From Peromyscus leucopus (Eukaryota; Chordata; Mammalia; Rodentia; Cricetidae): a stretch of 64,000 nt of DNA. Within the stretch, counting starts at the first letter, position 1. Each line of letters opens with the position of its first letter. Below, piece after piece: positions 22,246-33,665 of this stretch. A program made the position numbers and the translations under genes. Location of the stretch: NCBI RefSeq assembly GCF_004664715.2, contig NC_051068.1:129724716-129788715 (forward strand), written 5' to 3'. Under the pieces are notes generated by a model. That model had not been told where the DNA came from, did not search any database, and worked only from the letters and a program-made list of their open reading frames with translations.

Positions 22246-22639
22246 GGGCAAGGAACCTGCTTCTGGCACATTGTATTGATGACTGCAGACTCACAATTAA
22301 GAAAGAGGAACACAGAAGGCTTCTGTGACAACTCCTACCCTCTACCTTCCCTAGGCCCCCAAAGTAACAACCTCTCTACATTTGGGTGATGGATACTCAT
22401 ATGCCTGCTTACCCCTTCCTGACTGCAATGATTTCTTTGTAAATACAAAAAGACATTACAGCTACTTAATGCATATTATCCTATGCCAGAGGTGCTCTGT
22501 ATTCCACATCTCCTCAGTCAGATCAGCAATATTTTCCCAAATGCCATAACTGTATATTCAACTAAAGATTACTCCCAGTGTTTATATTTTTCTCTCCAGT
22601 TTATTTCTCTGTCATACTCATTTTGCAGTAACCTTCAGT

Positions 22640-23185
22640 ACACATGTGTCTCCCATAGGTCAGTGAGTAACCAATTCTGAGAATCTGTACTTCAGTCTGG
22701 ATTTGAAGAAACCCAGCTGGGATAGAACTTGAAGCTCTCCTCCTCCCATTAAGGACTATATTCCATGTATTTGAAGGTCCTATATGTTGCAGATATATCA
22801 ATTGGGGTTGGACACCCAACCATCCATTGTTCTCTGCATTTTGACCATCTGTGGATATCAGCAATAGTATCCATCTGCTACAAAAGTAAGCTTCCTTGGT
22901 GAGATGTGAGAGCTACACTTATCTCTAGGTATAAGGATACATTTTGGAATGAAGTTATAAAGTACACTGGTTTAAGAAAGTGGCAGTAGTAAGTTCTATT
23001 CTAGAGTCCATGACATTACCAACCACTGACTGGGTTTATAGTGCTAGGCTTGATTTCCCACCTGTTGATTCTGCATTAATTCCAATTAGACAACTTTTGG
23101 TTACCCCAAAGATATAGGTGCTACTATTGTAGTTTGGGGTATATTTTGCCATGCTGGTAACTGCTCTGGTCCATAGGCTTTACAA
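22640..23185 (+). repeat. Unnamed rodent middle-repetitive sequence
   Basis: 'ttggacacccaaccatcc', 'tttgaccatctgtggata', 'ggtttaagaaagtggcag' look like a dispersed rodent repeat that I cannot name. It is cut by the L1 start at about 23186. Confidence 0.35.
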
Positions 23186-24172
23186 CTGGATGGAACGAGA
23201 AAAAAATCATCCTGATTAGGTAACCCAGACCCAGAAAGACAGACATGTACTTACCCATAAATGGATATTATCTGTAAAGGATAACCATGCTATAATTCAC
23301 AGACTCAGTGAGGCTAGGTAACAAGGAGGGCCCAAGGTGGAATGTATGAATTTCCCTGAGAAGGGGAAATAGAAGAGATCTATTGGATGGACTGGGGGCA
23401 GATGAGAATGAGAACATGAGGGATCAGGTTGGGGAGGTGAATGGAAGGGGAAAGTATTGAAAGAGATGACTGGAAATGGGGTGCATTTTGGGGTCAGGTA
23501 GAAACCTGGTGCAAGTGAAACTCCCTTGAATCTACAAGGATGATCTCAGGTAAGACTCCTAGCAATAGTGGATATGTAGCCTCAACTGGTCATCTCCTGT
23601 AATTAGATTGGTGACTATCCTAATTGTCATCAGACAGCCTGGAAACAGATTCAGAGACCCACAGCCAACACTAGGCTGAGCTTGGGAATCCTGCTGAAGA
23701 GAGGGCAGAAGGACTGTAAGAGCCAGAGGGGTGAAGAACTTCACAAAAACACCCACAGAAACAACTAATCTGGCTCATAGGAACTCAAAGACTCTGATCA
23801 ACAGCCAGGGAGCCTGCATGGGACTAACCTAGGCACCGCACATGTATGTGACAGTTGTGTAGCTTGGTCTACTTGTGGGACTCCTAACAACGAGAGCAGG
23901 GGCTGTCCCTAAAGCTTTGGCTGGTTCTTGGGAACCTATTTCTTATCCTGGATTGCCTTGCCCAGCCTTAATACAAGAGGAGGCGCTTAGTCTTAGTGCA
24001 ACTTGATATGCTATGCTTTGTTGATACCCATGGGAGGCCTCCCTTTTTATGAACAGAAACAGAGGAGGAGTGGGTGGAGGTGTGGAGGTTGGGCGAGGAA
24101 ATGGGGGGAGTGGAGGGAGGGGAAACTGCAGTTAGGATGTAAAATAAGTAAATAAATTAAATTAAAAAAGTT
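23186..24172 (+). mobile_element. 5'-truncated L1 3' end with long 3'UTR (Lx-type)
   Basis: Begins at 'aaaaaaatcatcctgattag', equivalent to 38620 in the L1 at 33-39 kb, then 'gtaacccagacccagaaag'. The 3'UTR ('gatctattggatggactg', 'gtgaaactcccttgaatc') differs from that L1, so it belongs to another subfamily. Purine-rich 24060-24125 and an A-rich tail to 24172. Confidence 0.8.
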
Positions 24173-25974
24173 TTTCTACAGGTAGAAAATTATGAAAAAG
24201 ATAATAGTTTATAAAAAGCTTAAAAAGCTTTAAGCTAACCTTGTGGCCAACACATTCTATGCCAGAGGCTGCCTGGAAGTGGCATCCAGCCAAAGCAGTG
24301 TGGGTGCCAGCCAGAGTGTGGCTGAGTGAAGAGCTGTACATTTGCTCTGCAGGGTGGACATCAAAAGACAGCAGTAAGGATCCATGTGCTCATGACCTGG
24401 TCTGTGTCATTTCACAGGACCTGACAGACACATGGTGTGCCAAATGCTACAAGTGAAAACACCATGACCTCTGAGCAGAGAGAGGTAACACTATTCAATC
24501 TTTGGGTACCTAAGTGAATGGCTCAAAAAGTCACATATATTTTTTTTTAACTTAATAAGGAAGCATTTGTCTGTGTTCTGTACTACAGATGCCCAGAATT
24601 GCACAAAATAAAATACAATGCCTGGTTTTTGGACCTAGGATATAAAATGTAGTTGAACTTATAAGCATGACTTAAAATTATTAATGCAAAGATTTTATGA
24701 GTTTTATTTGTGTGGGTACAGCATTAATTCAACAATTAAAATATTATAATGGACTCTTTCCTTCAGCCTGTGTGATATTCCAGGTATATTTTGGAATCAC
24801 TGAACACAAGCACCCTTTGTGTACTATTGTGGAATGAATTAATTTCAATGATCTTAAAATCATCTACTCTGATTTAACAGCAAGGTTTAATTTAATAAAC
24901 TTAGATATTCCAAATCATTTCCTGTTTTTCAAGACTATTAATTCACAGGAACACTTACATATTCTAGACTTGAAAACAGTCTTATGCTGGTTAGAAGTTG
25001 GGTTTTAATGGATCCATCAGGAACCACTAAGAGATGTGAATTCATAAATATGTAAGTGGCTTAAATGCCATCAACTTAGTGATTTGCCTTTTTTCTTTCA
25101 TGTGGAAATGGAAGTATGTATTTTTTAAAATGAAGAGTCTTCTGTTAGCTATTAATTTATTTATTCAATGGAAAGATACTTGCCAAGCATCTCCACTCAC
25201 CCAGCCCTGTGGTCCATGATGTTGATAACCATGGAGCCATAGGGCATCATCCCTGTTTCCCCAGAGAGAAGAGTTAGCATCCTACCATTTTGTTAGGAGT
25301 TTTTCTGCTTGAGGATGTGGTTGTACACTTCAGGAAGCTGATGTATTTAACACACAGTGGTTTCCTAACCAAAAATCTCAGTTTCTTATACACAGAATTT
25401 AATCTGACAATTCAGAGAGGAAGTTCTTTGAAGCCTAATATTTATGCTTTATCCATCATTTTAGAGCACAAGGACAATCTTATCTATTTCAATTTAGAAA
25501 ATATCCTGAGCTGAATGCAGATCACCTGATTTTACAACTACAGATGTAGCAGGAGAAGCCTGGAGGATAACAGAAATAAAGCCACAGAGGGTGAGAAAAC
25601 TCTCTGGAAATGTCTGAACTCCTGAAATGGGAAGTCGGTGATTTCAGCACATGAACTCCCTCTACTGATTTCCTAGACTTTTCTAGATCTTTGTGTCTTC
25701 TGAGACTGTTTTCTTCCCTTCATCCCTTGACTGGAGTAAAGAGGTCAAAACTAAGATACGGCAACAATTTTTTCCAAGGGCCTTGCTTTGCTCTTCTAGG
25801 GAGCAGTGAAGCCGACCTCACACAGGCAGATGCTCCCCAGGCTTGATTTCCTGCTCACTGCAAAGGTGACAGGTTAATGTGGTTTCTACTTGGAAATCCA
25901 TACAAGACTGGACCTATTGTTTCCTCATGGAGAAGAAGAGGAAGGCTATTATGTCCCCTTCTGCCAAGGCAGTT
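24173..25974. other. Unannotated sequence
   Basis: No repeat recognised. Short frames at 24241-24456 and 25290-25514 show no domain or splice support that I would trust. Confidence 0.45.
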
Positions 25975-26076
25975 AATAGTTGCCAGAAAGAGATAGAGAT
26001 TTTTCTTCAGTGGTGTAGCCTGTTGTTAGTAGCCCTGCTGTAAGTAACCCTAAATAAACTTATTGGTTCCCCAAAC
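25975..26076 (+). mobile_element. Short L1 3'UTR fragment
   Basis: 'gatttttcttcagtggtgta' and 'taaccctaaataaacttatt' resemble the end of Lx-type L1 3'UTRs. Short, so tentative. Confidence 0.4.
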
Positions 26077-26214
26077 TAGACCCTAGCAAATCCTTTCTTT
26101 GGTTTATTGTTGGTGCCCTGTCTAGAAGTTATTTACTCTCCCTAGGAAGATCACAAAACAGGAAGCCATATCACTGTGATGAGAGTTAGCAAAGGGACAC
26201 TTATGGAATAGTAT

Positions 26215-26390
26215 CACAGTATTTACTGCATGCCAGTAATTCTCTACAGGCTTTACTGTGCATGAACCCATATAATCTTTACTATTGTTCCCAATGAGTA
26301 AACAACACCGGAAGAGTAAATTGCCTGAGTCACATGACTAGCCATGAGTGAAGCTGTCAAATAGACACCTTGGGCCAGCTTTGTGTTCCA
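26215..26390 (-). repeat. MIR SINE relic, antisense
   Basis: 'tatttactgcatgccag', 'cccatataatctttac', 'agtaaattgcctgagtcaca' then 'ctagccatgagtgaagctg' follow the reverse complement of the MIR consensus in order. Ancient mammalian element. Confidence 0.65.
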
Positions 26391-26768
26391 GCTACTGCTG
26401 GGGACTGTGGCCCTACACTAGCATCAGAGTAGCACATAAAAGGAGGATTTGTGATATGCTCTCATGTGAGGACACATTTTACTCCAGAAAAGGATACTAT
26501 CCCCTCTATCTTTAAGCTTTAGGAGTCAGGTTTCCATAGGACCCCTCAGAAAACTTGTACTCTTATCTCCTGAACACAAAACCAGAAGACTGGTGCTTAA
26601 CTCACACTCAGAGAGAAGGAAGCCCCAGGTTACTAGAGGTACTAGTACTTGTCAATCTTTATGCATGCACACAGTTTTTTTAAGCAAGTAAGGCATGGGC
26701 ATCCTTACTCATCAGAAATAGGCCACACCAGAGAGAGAACTCAGCTGGCTCCATGTTTGGTTCTGCAG

Positions 26769-26893
26769 ATACAACTGTCTGGTGAAATAGATGAACCCCG
26801 AGAGAATAGCTTGGAGGTTATTCCTCTATTACCAGATGCTGCCCAAGATGTTGCAAGAACCTTTAGAAGAGAGATTGCCATCATGGAGGTCAG
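26769..26893 (+). CDS. Candidate internal exon, unidentified gene
   Basis: An acceptor-like 'ttggttctgcag' (ends 26768) and a good donor 'gtcag|gtgaga' (from 26894) bound 125 bp open in the frame starting ATA at 26769. It reads IQLSGEIDEPRENSLEVIPL, then LPDAAQDVARTFRREIAIME, then VR. It is charged and mixed in composition with no low complexity, unlike the surrounding AT-rich frames, and overlaps no repeat. I do not recognise the protein. A longer frame in another register (26791-27306) passes the donor and contains a poly-Phe run, so I reject that one. It could be a live exon, a relic or chance. Confidence 0.35.
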
Positions 26894-27332
26894 GTGAGAA
26901 GTTCTGCCAGGAAAGGGGTTTAAGGAAAGGCATAGCATGCATTCTTGTGGCTATCACTGAAACAAGTACCCAAGCCACATCCTCCAATGATAGTTTTTTT
27001 TTTTTTTCAGCAATAAATATAAATCTACAAAACATAATTTTGGTAACTGAATTAATACCTGGTGTTGCTTTGGATGTGTTCAGGGATTTCAGTTTTAGTA
27101 AAATGATTTTAGGGAAGACTGTAACTCATAGAAAGTTTCTTTCTGAGCACACTGAGCTATTTGGTCATCAGTATTCTGTCTCTGTTGGTAGAGCTGGGCT
27201 GTTCACTGACTTCTTTGGAAGATTTTATTCTGAAAATGATTTCTGTGTCCTTCTAAGGCAAAAAAGTTACACTCAGTGTGAATTCCCACCACCCATCAAA
27301 GATTAGTGAATTAACATACAAGTAAAAAGTGA
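26894..27332. other. Unannotated sequence after the candidate exon
   Basis: Contains a T-run at 26995-27008. No recognised element. Confidence 0.45.
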
Positions 27333-27650
27333 TGGCCATGGATTCCCATGTCCTCCCTCCTTCAGTCCTCCCTCCCCACTCTCCCCGCAGCCCACCCCCC
27401 CATTCCCATCTCCTCCAGGGCAAGGACTCCCCTGGGGATTCAGCTTAGCCTGGTAGATTCAGTCCAGGCAGGTCCAGTCCCTTCCTCCCTTCGCCCAGGC
27501 TGAGCAAAGTTTCCCTGCATAGGCCCCAGGTTCCAAACAGCCAGCTCATGCACTAAGGACAGATCCTGGTCCCATTGCCTGGGGGCCTCCCAAACCATGG
27601 CTAATATGTAAAATTAAATTAAATTATGAAATAAATTTTAAAAGAGTACT
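27333..27650 (+). mobile_element. L1 3'UTR insertion with 5' inversion
   Basis: 27333-27596 is the reverse complement of the L1 3'UTR (C-rich tract at 27360-27405, 'aacagccagctcatgcacta'). At the palindrome ccatgg (27594-27599) it flips to sense: 'ctaatatgtaaaattaaatt', matching 39150-39190, then an A-rich tail. Inverted 5' segment plus short sense 3' end with a tail is the twin-priming arrangement. Confidence 0.7.
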
Positions 27651-27653
27651 AGA

Positions 27654-27691
27654 TATCAAGAAGCCTGCTATGGCCATACAGTTTGTAAGAA
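27654..27691 (+). repeat. 38-bp fragment of an ERVK-like LTR
   Basis: 'aagaagcctgctatggccat' and 'acagtttgtaag' equal the LTR segment at about 40008-40040 and 54868-54895. It is followed at once by an A-run. No LTR ends are present. Confidence 0.6.
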
Positions 27692-27766
27692 AAAAAAAAA
27701 GATGGCCCATTCTTATGGTAAAGCACATTTGCTTTGTCCTAAGTGGAATTAAAAATGCCGAATCCT

Positions 27767-27930
27767 GCCAGGTGGTGGCGGCGGCGGCTGCGGCGGTGGC
27801 GCACGCCTTTAATCCCAGCACTCGGGAGGCAGAGGCAGGCGGATCTCTGTGAATTCAAGGCCAGCCTGGTCTACCAAGTGAGTTCCAGCAAAGGCGCAAA
27901 GCTATACAAAGAAACCCTGTCTCGAAAAAC

Positions 27931-27962
<32 letters not shown>
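27767..27962 (+). repeat. Young B1 SINE with CGG-expanded 5' end
   Basis: Full B1 body ('cacgcctttaatcccagca' to 'gaaaccctgtctcgaaaaac') and a ~32-bp poly-A tail. TSD gccgaatcct (27757-27766) and gccaaatcct (27963-27972). The 5' end, normally gccgggcggtggtgg, holds extra CGG/GGC triplets (27775-27798). Confidence 0.95.
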
Positions 27963-27963
<1 letters not shown>

Positions 27964-27972
27964 CCAAATCCT

Positions 27973-30900
27973 TTATTGAAATTATTATATACTCGAGGAG
28001 AAGAGGAGAGGAGCAAAAGCCTGTTTGGAGCACATTGGCCTTTGAAAAAGACCAATTAACAGACCTGGAGATGTACAGGGGAAAATGAGATGGTTTCAAT
28101 GCACAGAAGTGAGTGAGACAGTTTCAGTTTTATGTTTGGAACAGAACAGTATAAAATAAAAGTGTTTACTTTGGATGAAGAGAGAGATTTTCTTAGGAGA
28201 ACATTTGCATTTTATAGTCTAGATTAGAAAGCTATGAAATAGAGTAGTAACCTGAAGCTTGCAGAAAACAGATATTCAAATAAATGGATTAGATCTGGAC
28301 CTGTGTAATCTAAAGCAGAGATGTAGACAGGAAGACACAGAACTTAGAGAAATCTATGGAAGCAGAGATAGAATTTCAGAGAAGAATCTGAAAGGAGTCT
28401 CCTAGAGGGACTGTCAAGGAAATTATTAAGGTGTGGCCACTGATAAAAATCCTGGGGTGATGAACAGCAACTAGGGAACTGTAGGCTGAAAAATAGTGGC
28501 AGTAAAAATGAGCCCAGAAAATCTGGACATGTTTAACAGTGGAGAGACAGCAAACCAACAACAACAAGAAAAATTCAGGGTTTTCTTAGGTATGTTTCAA
28601 AAATCATTATTTCTATGGATTCCCATGTTGCCTTGCCTAAGGGAGCACTTGAGATATTTATGACAGAAAGACAACATCAGTACCAGAGGTATTTTACAGA
28701 AAGAGGAAGGCAGGGCAGTGAGAGGTCATGTCTGGGCTTGGAATTCACTATTAGTGGGAAGTTTCCTTTGGATGACATTCTCCAACACACAAATGTGGCA
28801 AGATTATAGCAGGGAATAGTTTGGAAGACTTAGAATTTAAGTCAACAAGGGGAGTCATTTAAGTCAAATTCAGTTCAGAACCTTGGAAAGAGAGTGGTCC
28901 GATGGATGAAGCAAGCAAATGTCTCCTGTGGAGACTAATGTGCTAGTGTGACGGAACCAGAGTGCCAGATATTCAGCCGACCTATGTTCTGGTTGTTTAT
29001 GTGAGATTATTTTGCATATAGTTAACTTATAAATCAGTAAGCTTTGTGCAAAACATATTGAATTTGTAATATGGGTGGATATGTCAATTTAAGGCTGTAG
29101 CAGGAAAATATTGAGTCTTCCTCTGCTAGCAGACATTGTTTTGAACTTGAATTGTAATACTGGGTTTCAAGCCTGCCAGCTTACTGTGCCTGGCAACATC
29201 CACAATGAGGTGAGCCAATCCCTGAAAATAAATTTCTATATATACACATCTTATCTGTTCACTTTCTCTTTAGAATCCTATGTTTCAGATAGATAATGAA
29301 GATACATACATACATACATACATACATGTATAAGTATATTCTAAATATCACACAAGAAATACTAAAAAGAAACACTAAAACTATTATCTATCTAAAAATC
29401 TTGAAATTTTCATGGCAGCCTCATCTTGAAGCATAACAAGGAGTGATGAAATGTTGCTTGTTTATTTTACTTCTGAAAAAAGATGCAACAGAACCCAATT
29501 CCATCACTGAAGGAAAGCAGGTTTCTTGAAGGAGTATCCCTATTCCCCACTGGGTTCCCTGGAACACACATTCTGAAACAGGGACAGCAGCCTTAGGTCA
29601 GGGTCTTGATGAGGTTGATTCTTCCCATGAAGATAAGAATGACAGAAGCTGAGTGGACCTGAGTTCTACAGCAAGGACACTGGTAGAGGACACTGGGGTT
29701 CAAGGGTCGGAAGCACTGGCCCTCCAGACTTTGGAGACAAACAAATATTCAGAATGCACATTTTCTCAGCAAGTAAAGGAGAATTTTAACATTTTGAAAA
29801 CATGACATGGAACAGAAAAACATTGAAAACAAGCTCTGATGACCTGAGTTTCCAGCATTTCAAGTTTCTAAACTTTGCATAAAACACAAGCATATCTCAA
29901 CCTCTCTAAAATAGAACCAGTGTTTTAGGAAACGCTTTCCCCACATGTTGCAAACAATCTCTGAGTGGAAAGTCCTTCTAGTTGAGTGTATACACACAAC
30001 TCATAGATTCTCAACAGTCTGTAGACATCATCTTTTCTCCAGGCATCTCAGTCCACCTCATTGACATTGCTTTCACTTTTACATCTTGTGCCTTTACTCC
30101 ATTTTCTTCACAGTATGAATTATCTATGAATGTGTCATGGCTTACTTTGTTTTATGTCTGTTTTCTCCACCTCCAACAAGAACAGCAGTATTTGTCTACT
30201 TGGGCTCTCTGTTTTTGTTCATTGTGTATCAATCATTATTCTATAGAAAAGTAGGACTAATAGAATATATAATATATTAGTATATATAATGAGATTCATT
30301 GAAATGCATTATAATATTATTACAACAATTATGGAGCCTGAGAAGTGTAAGAGCCTCTGCTTGCAAGCTGGAGGCCTGGAGTAGGCAGCAATCTGGCTGA
30401 AAGCCCTGAAGGACAGAGGCAAAGGTAGAGCGATGCTGTATCTTCTGTTGCCAGAACAGCAGACACCAGAGAAAAATCAATGGCCACATGCCCTCAATGT
30501 GACCACATGAATCTAGCTTTACTCCACATTTCTTTCCTCTTCAGACCATTAGAGGTTGGATTATGCCTACCCACTGTAGAGAAAGGTAGTCTAATTTACT
30601 TAGTCTGCTAATGTCAATGGTAACCTCCTCTGGAACTATAGACATATAAAATTAATCTTTAGCTAAACATTGAGTATCAAGTTGACATTTAAGATGGACC
30701 TTGGCACTATGTCTCATAAGCACCAGGGAACAGAGAGAGAAACACACAGACCCATGGTGTGTATTTGGTAAATGAATGTAATTTGATCATATCTTGGTGA
30801 CATGTAGCTTGGTGACATAAAGGACATAATTTTAGAAGAAAATAAAACATGATATGATGACATGTCAAGACTTTGCTTCAGAGTGCTCTTGGAATAAATT

Positions 30901-31077
30901 TATCATACATTTCCTTTCTGATCCTAGAATGAATCAATAGAAAGAAGAGTCTGATGTCTACAGGGCAATAGAATGCGCCTTTAGCTTTGAAAGGGTGAAT
31001 AGATTGGGAGATAAAAAATTATAGAAAACCTTAGAAATAGAGTCTTCTCTGTGCTTATCCAGCCTCCTAACATTGTG
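27973..31077. other. Unannotated sequence with (CATA)n at 29303-29326
   Basis: Largely unique. One short CATA microsatellite. 'gtctgttttctccacctcc' near 30157 is faintly L2-like but too weak to call. No gene recognised. Confidence 0.45.
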
Positions 31078-31089
31078 TTGCTATTTGTA

Positions 31090-31093
<4 letters not shown>

Positions 31094-31123
<30 letters not shown>

Positions 31124-31269
31124 ATTTTTCGAGACAGGGTTTCTCTGTGTAGCTTTGCGCCTTCCCTGGAACTCACTTGGTAGCCCAGGCTGGCCTTGAA
31201 CTCACAGAGATCCGCCTGGCTCTGCCTCCCGAGTGCTGGGATTAAAGGCGTGCGCCACCACCGCCCGGC
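31094..31269 (-). repeat. Young B1 SINE, antisense, 16-bp TSD
   Basis: Poly-T (31093-31122), 'tttttcgagacagggtttct' through 'gccaccaccgcccggc'. Perfect TSD ttgctatttgtatctt at 31078-31093 and 31270-31285. Confidence 0.97.
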
Positions 31270-31650
31270 TTGCTATTTGTATCTTAAGAGTTCCTAAAAG
31301 CTCATGAATTAGAGGTTTGATTACCAGAAACTGTAGGGAAAATGTGGGCCAAATGATTGGTTAGAGATGACTTGGCTGTCAATAAGGACTATGAGAATCA
31401 TTCTGTTGCCTTTTTTTTTTATTTCCTAGTCATAAAGTGAACAGTTTTGTTCTGCCACCTGATTCTGTTAAAGTGTACTGCTTCACTTTGGCCTTAGAGC
31501 CATGGGGCCAGTTATTAATAGACTGAAACTTTTAATAATGGAAATCTTAAATAACCATTATCTGTGGTATTCACCATAGTAATGATAAGCTGATTATCAG
31601 ACTGTTACATACTTATATGAAAAATTAAAGTTTTAAAAATTATATGTATG

Positions 31651-31666
31651 TCTCTCTCTTTCTCTC

Positions 31667-31711
<45 letters not shown>
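31651..31711 (+). repeat. (CT)n followed by (TG)n microsatellite
   Basis: Short CT-rich run, then about 21 uninterrupted TG units. The Cys/Val frame over it is an artefact. Confidence 0.95.
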
Positions 31712-31714
<3 letters not shown>

Positions 31715-31724
31715 AATGTATGCT

Positions 31725-31880
31725 GTGTGTGTGCCTGTGGAGCTAAGAGAAGTGTGTCAGATGCCCCACAGCTGCAGTTACAGGTGAATGTGAACTACAC
31801 AATATTGGTGCTGGGAATTAAACATGAGTGCTTTGGAAAAGCACTAAGTCTCTTAGCTGCTGCCACCTTCCCAGCTCCTT
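31725..31880 (-). repeat. B3/B2-family SINE, antisense
   Basis: 'agtgtgtcagatgcccc', 'cagttacaggtgaatgtgaa', 'attggtgctgggaattaaac' and 'ctctta' with 'ccttcccagctcc' follow the reverse complement of B3. It sits beside the TG repeat, a common arrangement. Confidence 0.75.
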
Positions 31881-31885
31881 ACATG

Positions 31886-32409
31886 ACATTTTAAAATCTC
31901 ATTTCTGATTCTAGATAGGAAGGAGCAGTTTACTTGATCTGTAAGATTTGAAGACGTCCCTGTATCAGTATTCAGCCCTCTGTTTCATTAGATGGAGCTG
32001 ATTTGATAAAGAAACATTACATAATTATTTTCTATAAGGAACTCCATTGTCAAAAATCACAAGCATGTCCTCCAATAAGGTCTTTGTAAATCATAAGAAT
32101 GACAGTGGATCTTAAACTGCATAGCACTTTGCCAAGATTGCTACTGGAATATAGAAGTACTCTGTTGGATTTTATCTAACTCCACCTATCCTTTTAGCTG
32201 TACCTACTGCAATAGTACTGCAATAATAATTAAGCTGTGTCTTTGATGATTACTCACTGTTTAAGGAGGTGATTATATGTCAAATGTTATGAGATAATAT
32301 TAGAGATAAAATATTAGAGATAAAATGATGCATAAAATATATCTGTTTTATCTGTAAGCATCTTATAACTGAGAGGTCCAAAAGAGACATGAAGATTAAA
32401 GGATAACAT
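31886..32409. other. Unannotated sequence
   Basis: Nothing recognised. Confidence 0.45.
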
Positions 32410-32690
32410 GCACTTCAGTAAGTACCACATGACCACGCCAGGAACTATAGGAAGTACCACATGAACAACAGGGTTTGCAGGAAGTACTACAAAAATAACA
32501 CACGACTACCCCAGGAACTATAGGAAATACTACAGGAAGTACCACAGGAACAACAGGGTCTGCAGGAAGTACCACAAAAAGTACCACATAAACAACCTAA
32601 GAACTACAGAAAGTATTACAGGAAATACCACAAAAATAAACCAGGAACTACAAAAAGTATTACAGGAAGACTTCAGGAAGTACATGAAAA
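32410..32690 (+). repeat. Degenerate minisatellite, core 'caggaagtaccacagg'
   Basis: At least ten variants of gaagtaccaca / gaaatactacag / aaagtattacag separated by 'aacaacagggt(t/c)tgcag' or 'ccaggaactatag' linkers. A higher-order period of about 72-85 bp is visible (ccaggaactatagg near 32440 and 32514; aacaacaggg near 32466 and 32551). The minus-strand frame is a Val/Pro/Cys repeat artefact. Confidence 0.85.
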
Positions 32691-32810
32691 GCTTGCTTTG
32701 TCCAAGGAGTGTCAGGAATGGAAGGAGGAGGTTCTACCTTCCTCCAAGAGAGCAGAGAGGCACCAGAAATGTGGTCGTGAAGGAAGGATAAAGAATAAAA
32801 TAAGTCCAAA

Positions 32811-32903
32811 AACAAAAAACAAAAAAACAAAACAAAACAAAACAAACAAACAAACAAACAAAACAAACAAAAACCAACCAACCAAACAAACAAACAAAAA
32901 AGA
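32811..32903 (+). repeat. (AAAC)n-type simple repeat preceding a B1
   Basis: Interrupted AAAAC/AAAC/ACC units. It lies between the left TSD and the B1 head described in the next entry. Confidence 0.9.
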
Positions 32904-33073
32904 GCCGGGCGGTGGTGGCTCACGCCTTTAATCCCAGCACTCGGGAGGCAGAGGCAGGCGGATCTCTGTGAGTTCGAGGCCAGCCTGGTCTCCAAAGTGA
33001 GTTCCAGGAAAGGTGCAAAGCTACACAGAGAAACCCTGTGTCGAAAAACCAAAAAAAAAAAAAAAAAAAAAAA
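32904..33073 (+). repeat. Young B1 SINE; TSD lies outside an AAAC tract
   Basis: Complete B1 from gccgggcggtggtgg to a poly-A tail. The matching direct repeats are 32791-32810 (aagaataaaataagtccaaa) and 33072-33091 (aagaataaaacaagtctaaa), 18 of 20 identical. The (AAAC)n tract is therefore inside the duplicated interval, 5' of the B1. Confidence 0.9.
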
Positions 33074-33224
33074 GAATAAAACAAGTCTAAACAGTGAGGA
33101 TGTTATTAGAAAGCCCTTTATCTGATAATACATCAACATTTTACTAAAATGTCTTAGATGAGACTTGATTTTCAAAGCCTTCCCATTAGTTTTCTGGATT
33201 TTACCTGTTCTTTATTGTCAAAGG

Positions 33225-33665
33225 TCTCTTGCTCTGGCCCCGGACTTCCCTTCTGGACAAGAGGTGAGTGCCTGGGCTTAGCCTAGATCCCATCCCTGGG
33301 CACCAGCCACTCCGGGGAAGACCTGCCCATCTTGGCCCCAGGTTCTGGCCACAGGGCAGGATCCCTTATACCCCCACCCCTACCGGGAAGAATCCTCTTC
33401 TCCAAGACCCTCGGCAGACCCTTTAATATCCAAGCACTGCTACCATGCCCATCATCGCCCGAGACCCCAGCCACTTCCTGAGATTTAGAGACCAGTCCCC
33501 AGCGCCCATCCTGTCCTGGACTTCCCAGCTGGACAAGAGAACTCCCATCTGGATAAGAGAGACTTCCTGAATCTGTCAGCTCTGTCTGAACCAAGTGTAC
33601 TGATAAGACCAAGAACGAATCACAAGGAGATTGGCAGACATCAAGGCAGAAGTACATACAACAAA
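33225..33665 (+). promoter_or_regulatory. L1 5'UTR / presumed promoter
   Basis: The most GC-rich stretch of the element, with a recurring 'ggacttccc(t/a)(t/g)ctggacaag' motif near 33242 and 33520. It abuts the ORF1 ATG at 33666. L1 5'UTRs carry an internal RNA polymerase II promoter; that role here is from family knowledge. Confidence 0.65.

Noticed and set aside
26791..27306. 171-codon open frame, one of the longest outside the L1
   Set aside because: It crosses the candidate donor site, includes a run of Phe from a T-tract, and has no domain or codon bias. The alternative frame bounded by splice sites is more plausible.
32410..32690. Possible CRISPR-like direct repeats
   Set aside because: Units vary in length and sequence and there are no uniform spacers; the genome is mammalian. 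A minisatellite fits.
32660..33175. 171-codon minus-strand frame
   Set aside because: Antisense of a B1 and an AAAC tract; Phe/Leu/Cys runs reflect simple sequence.
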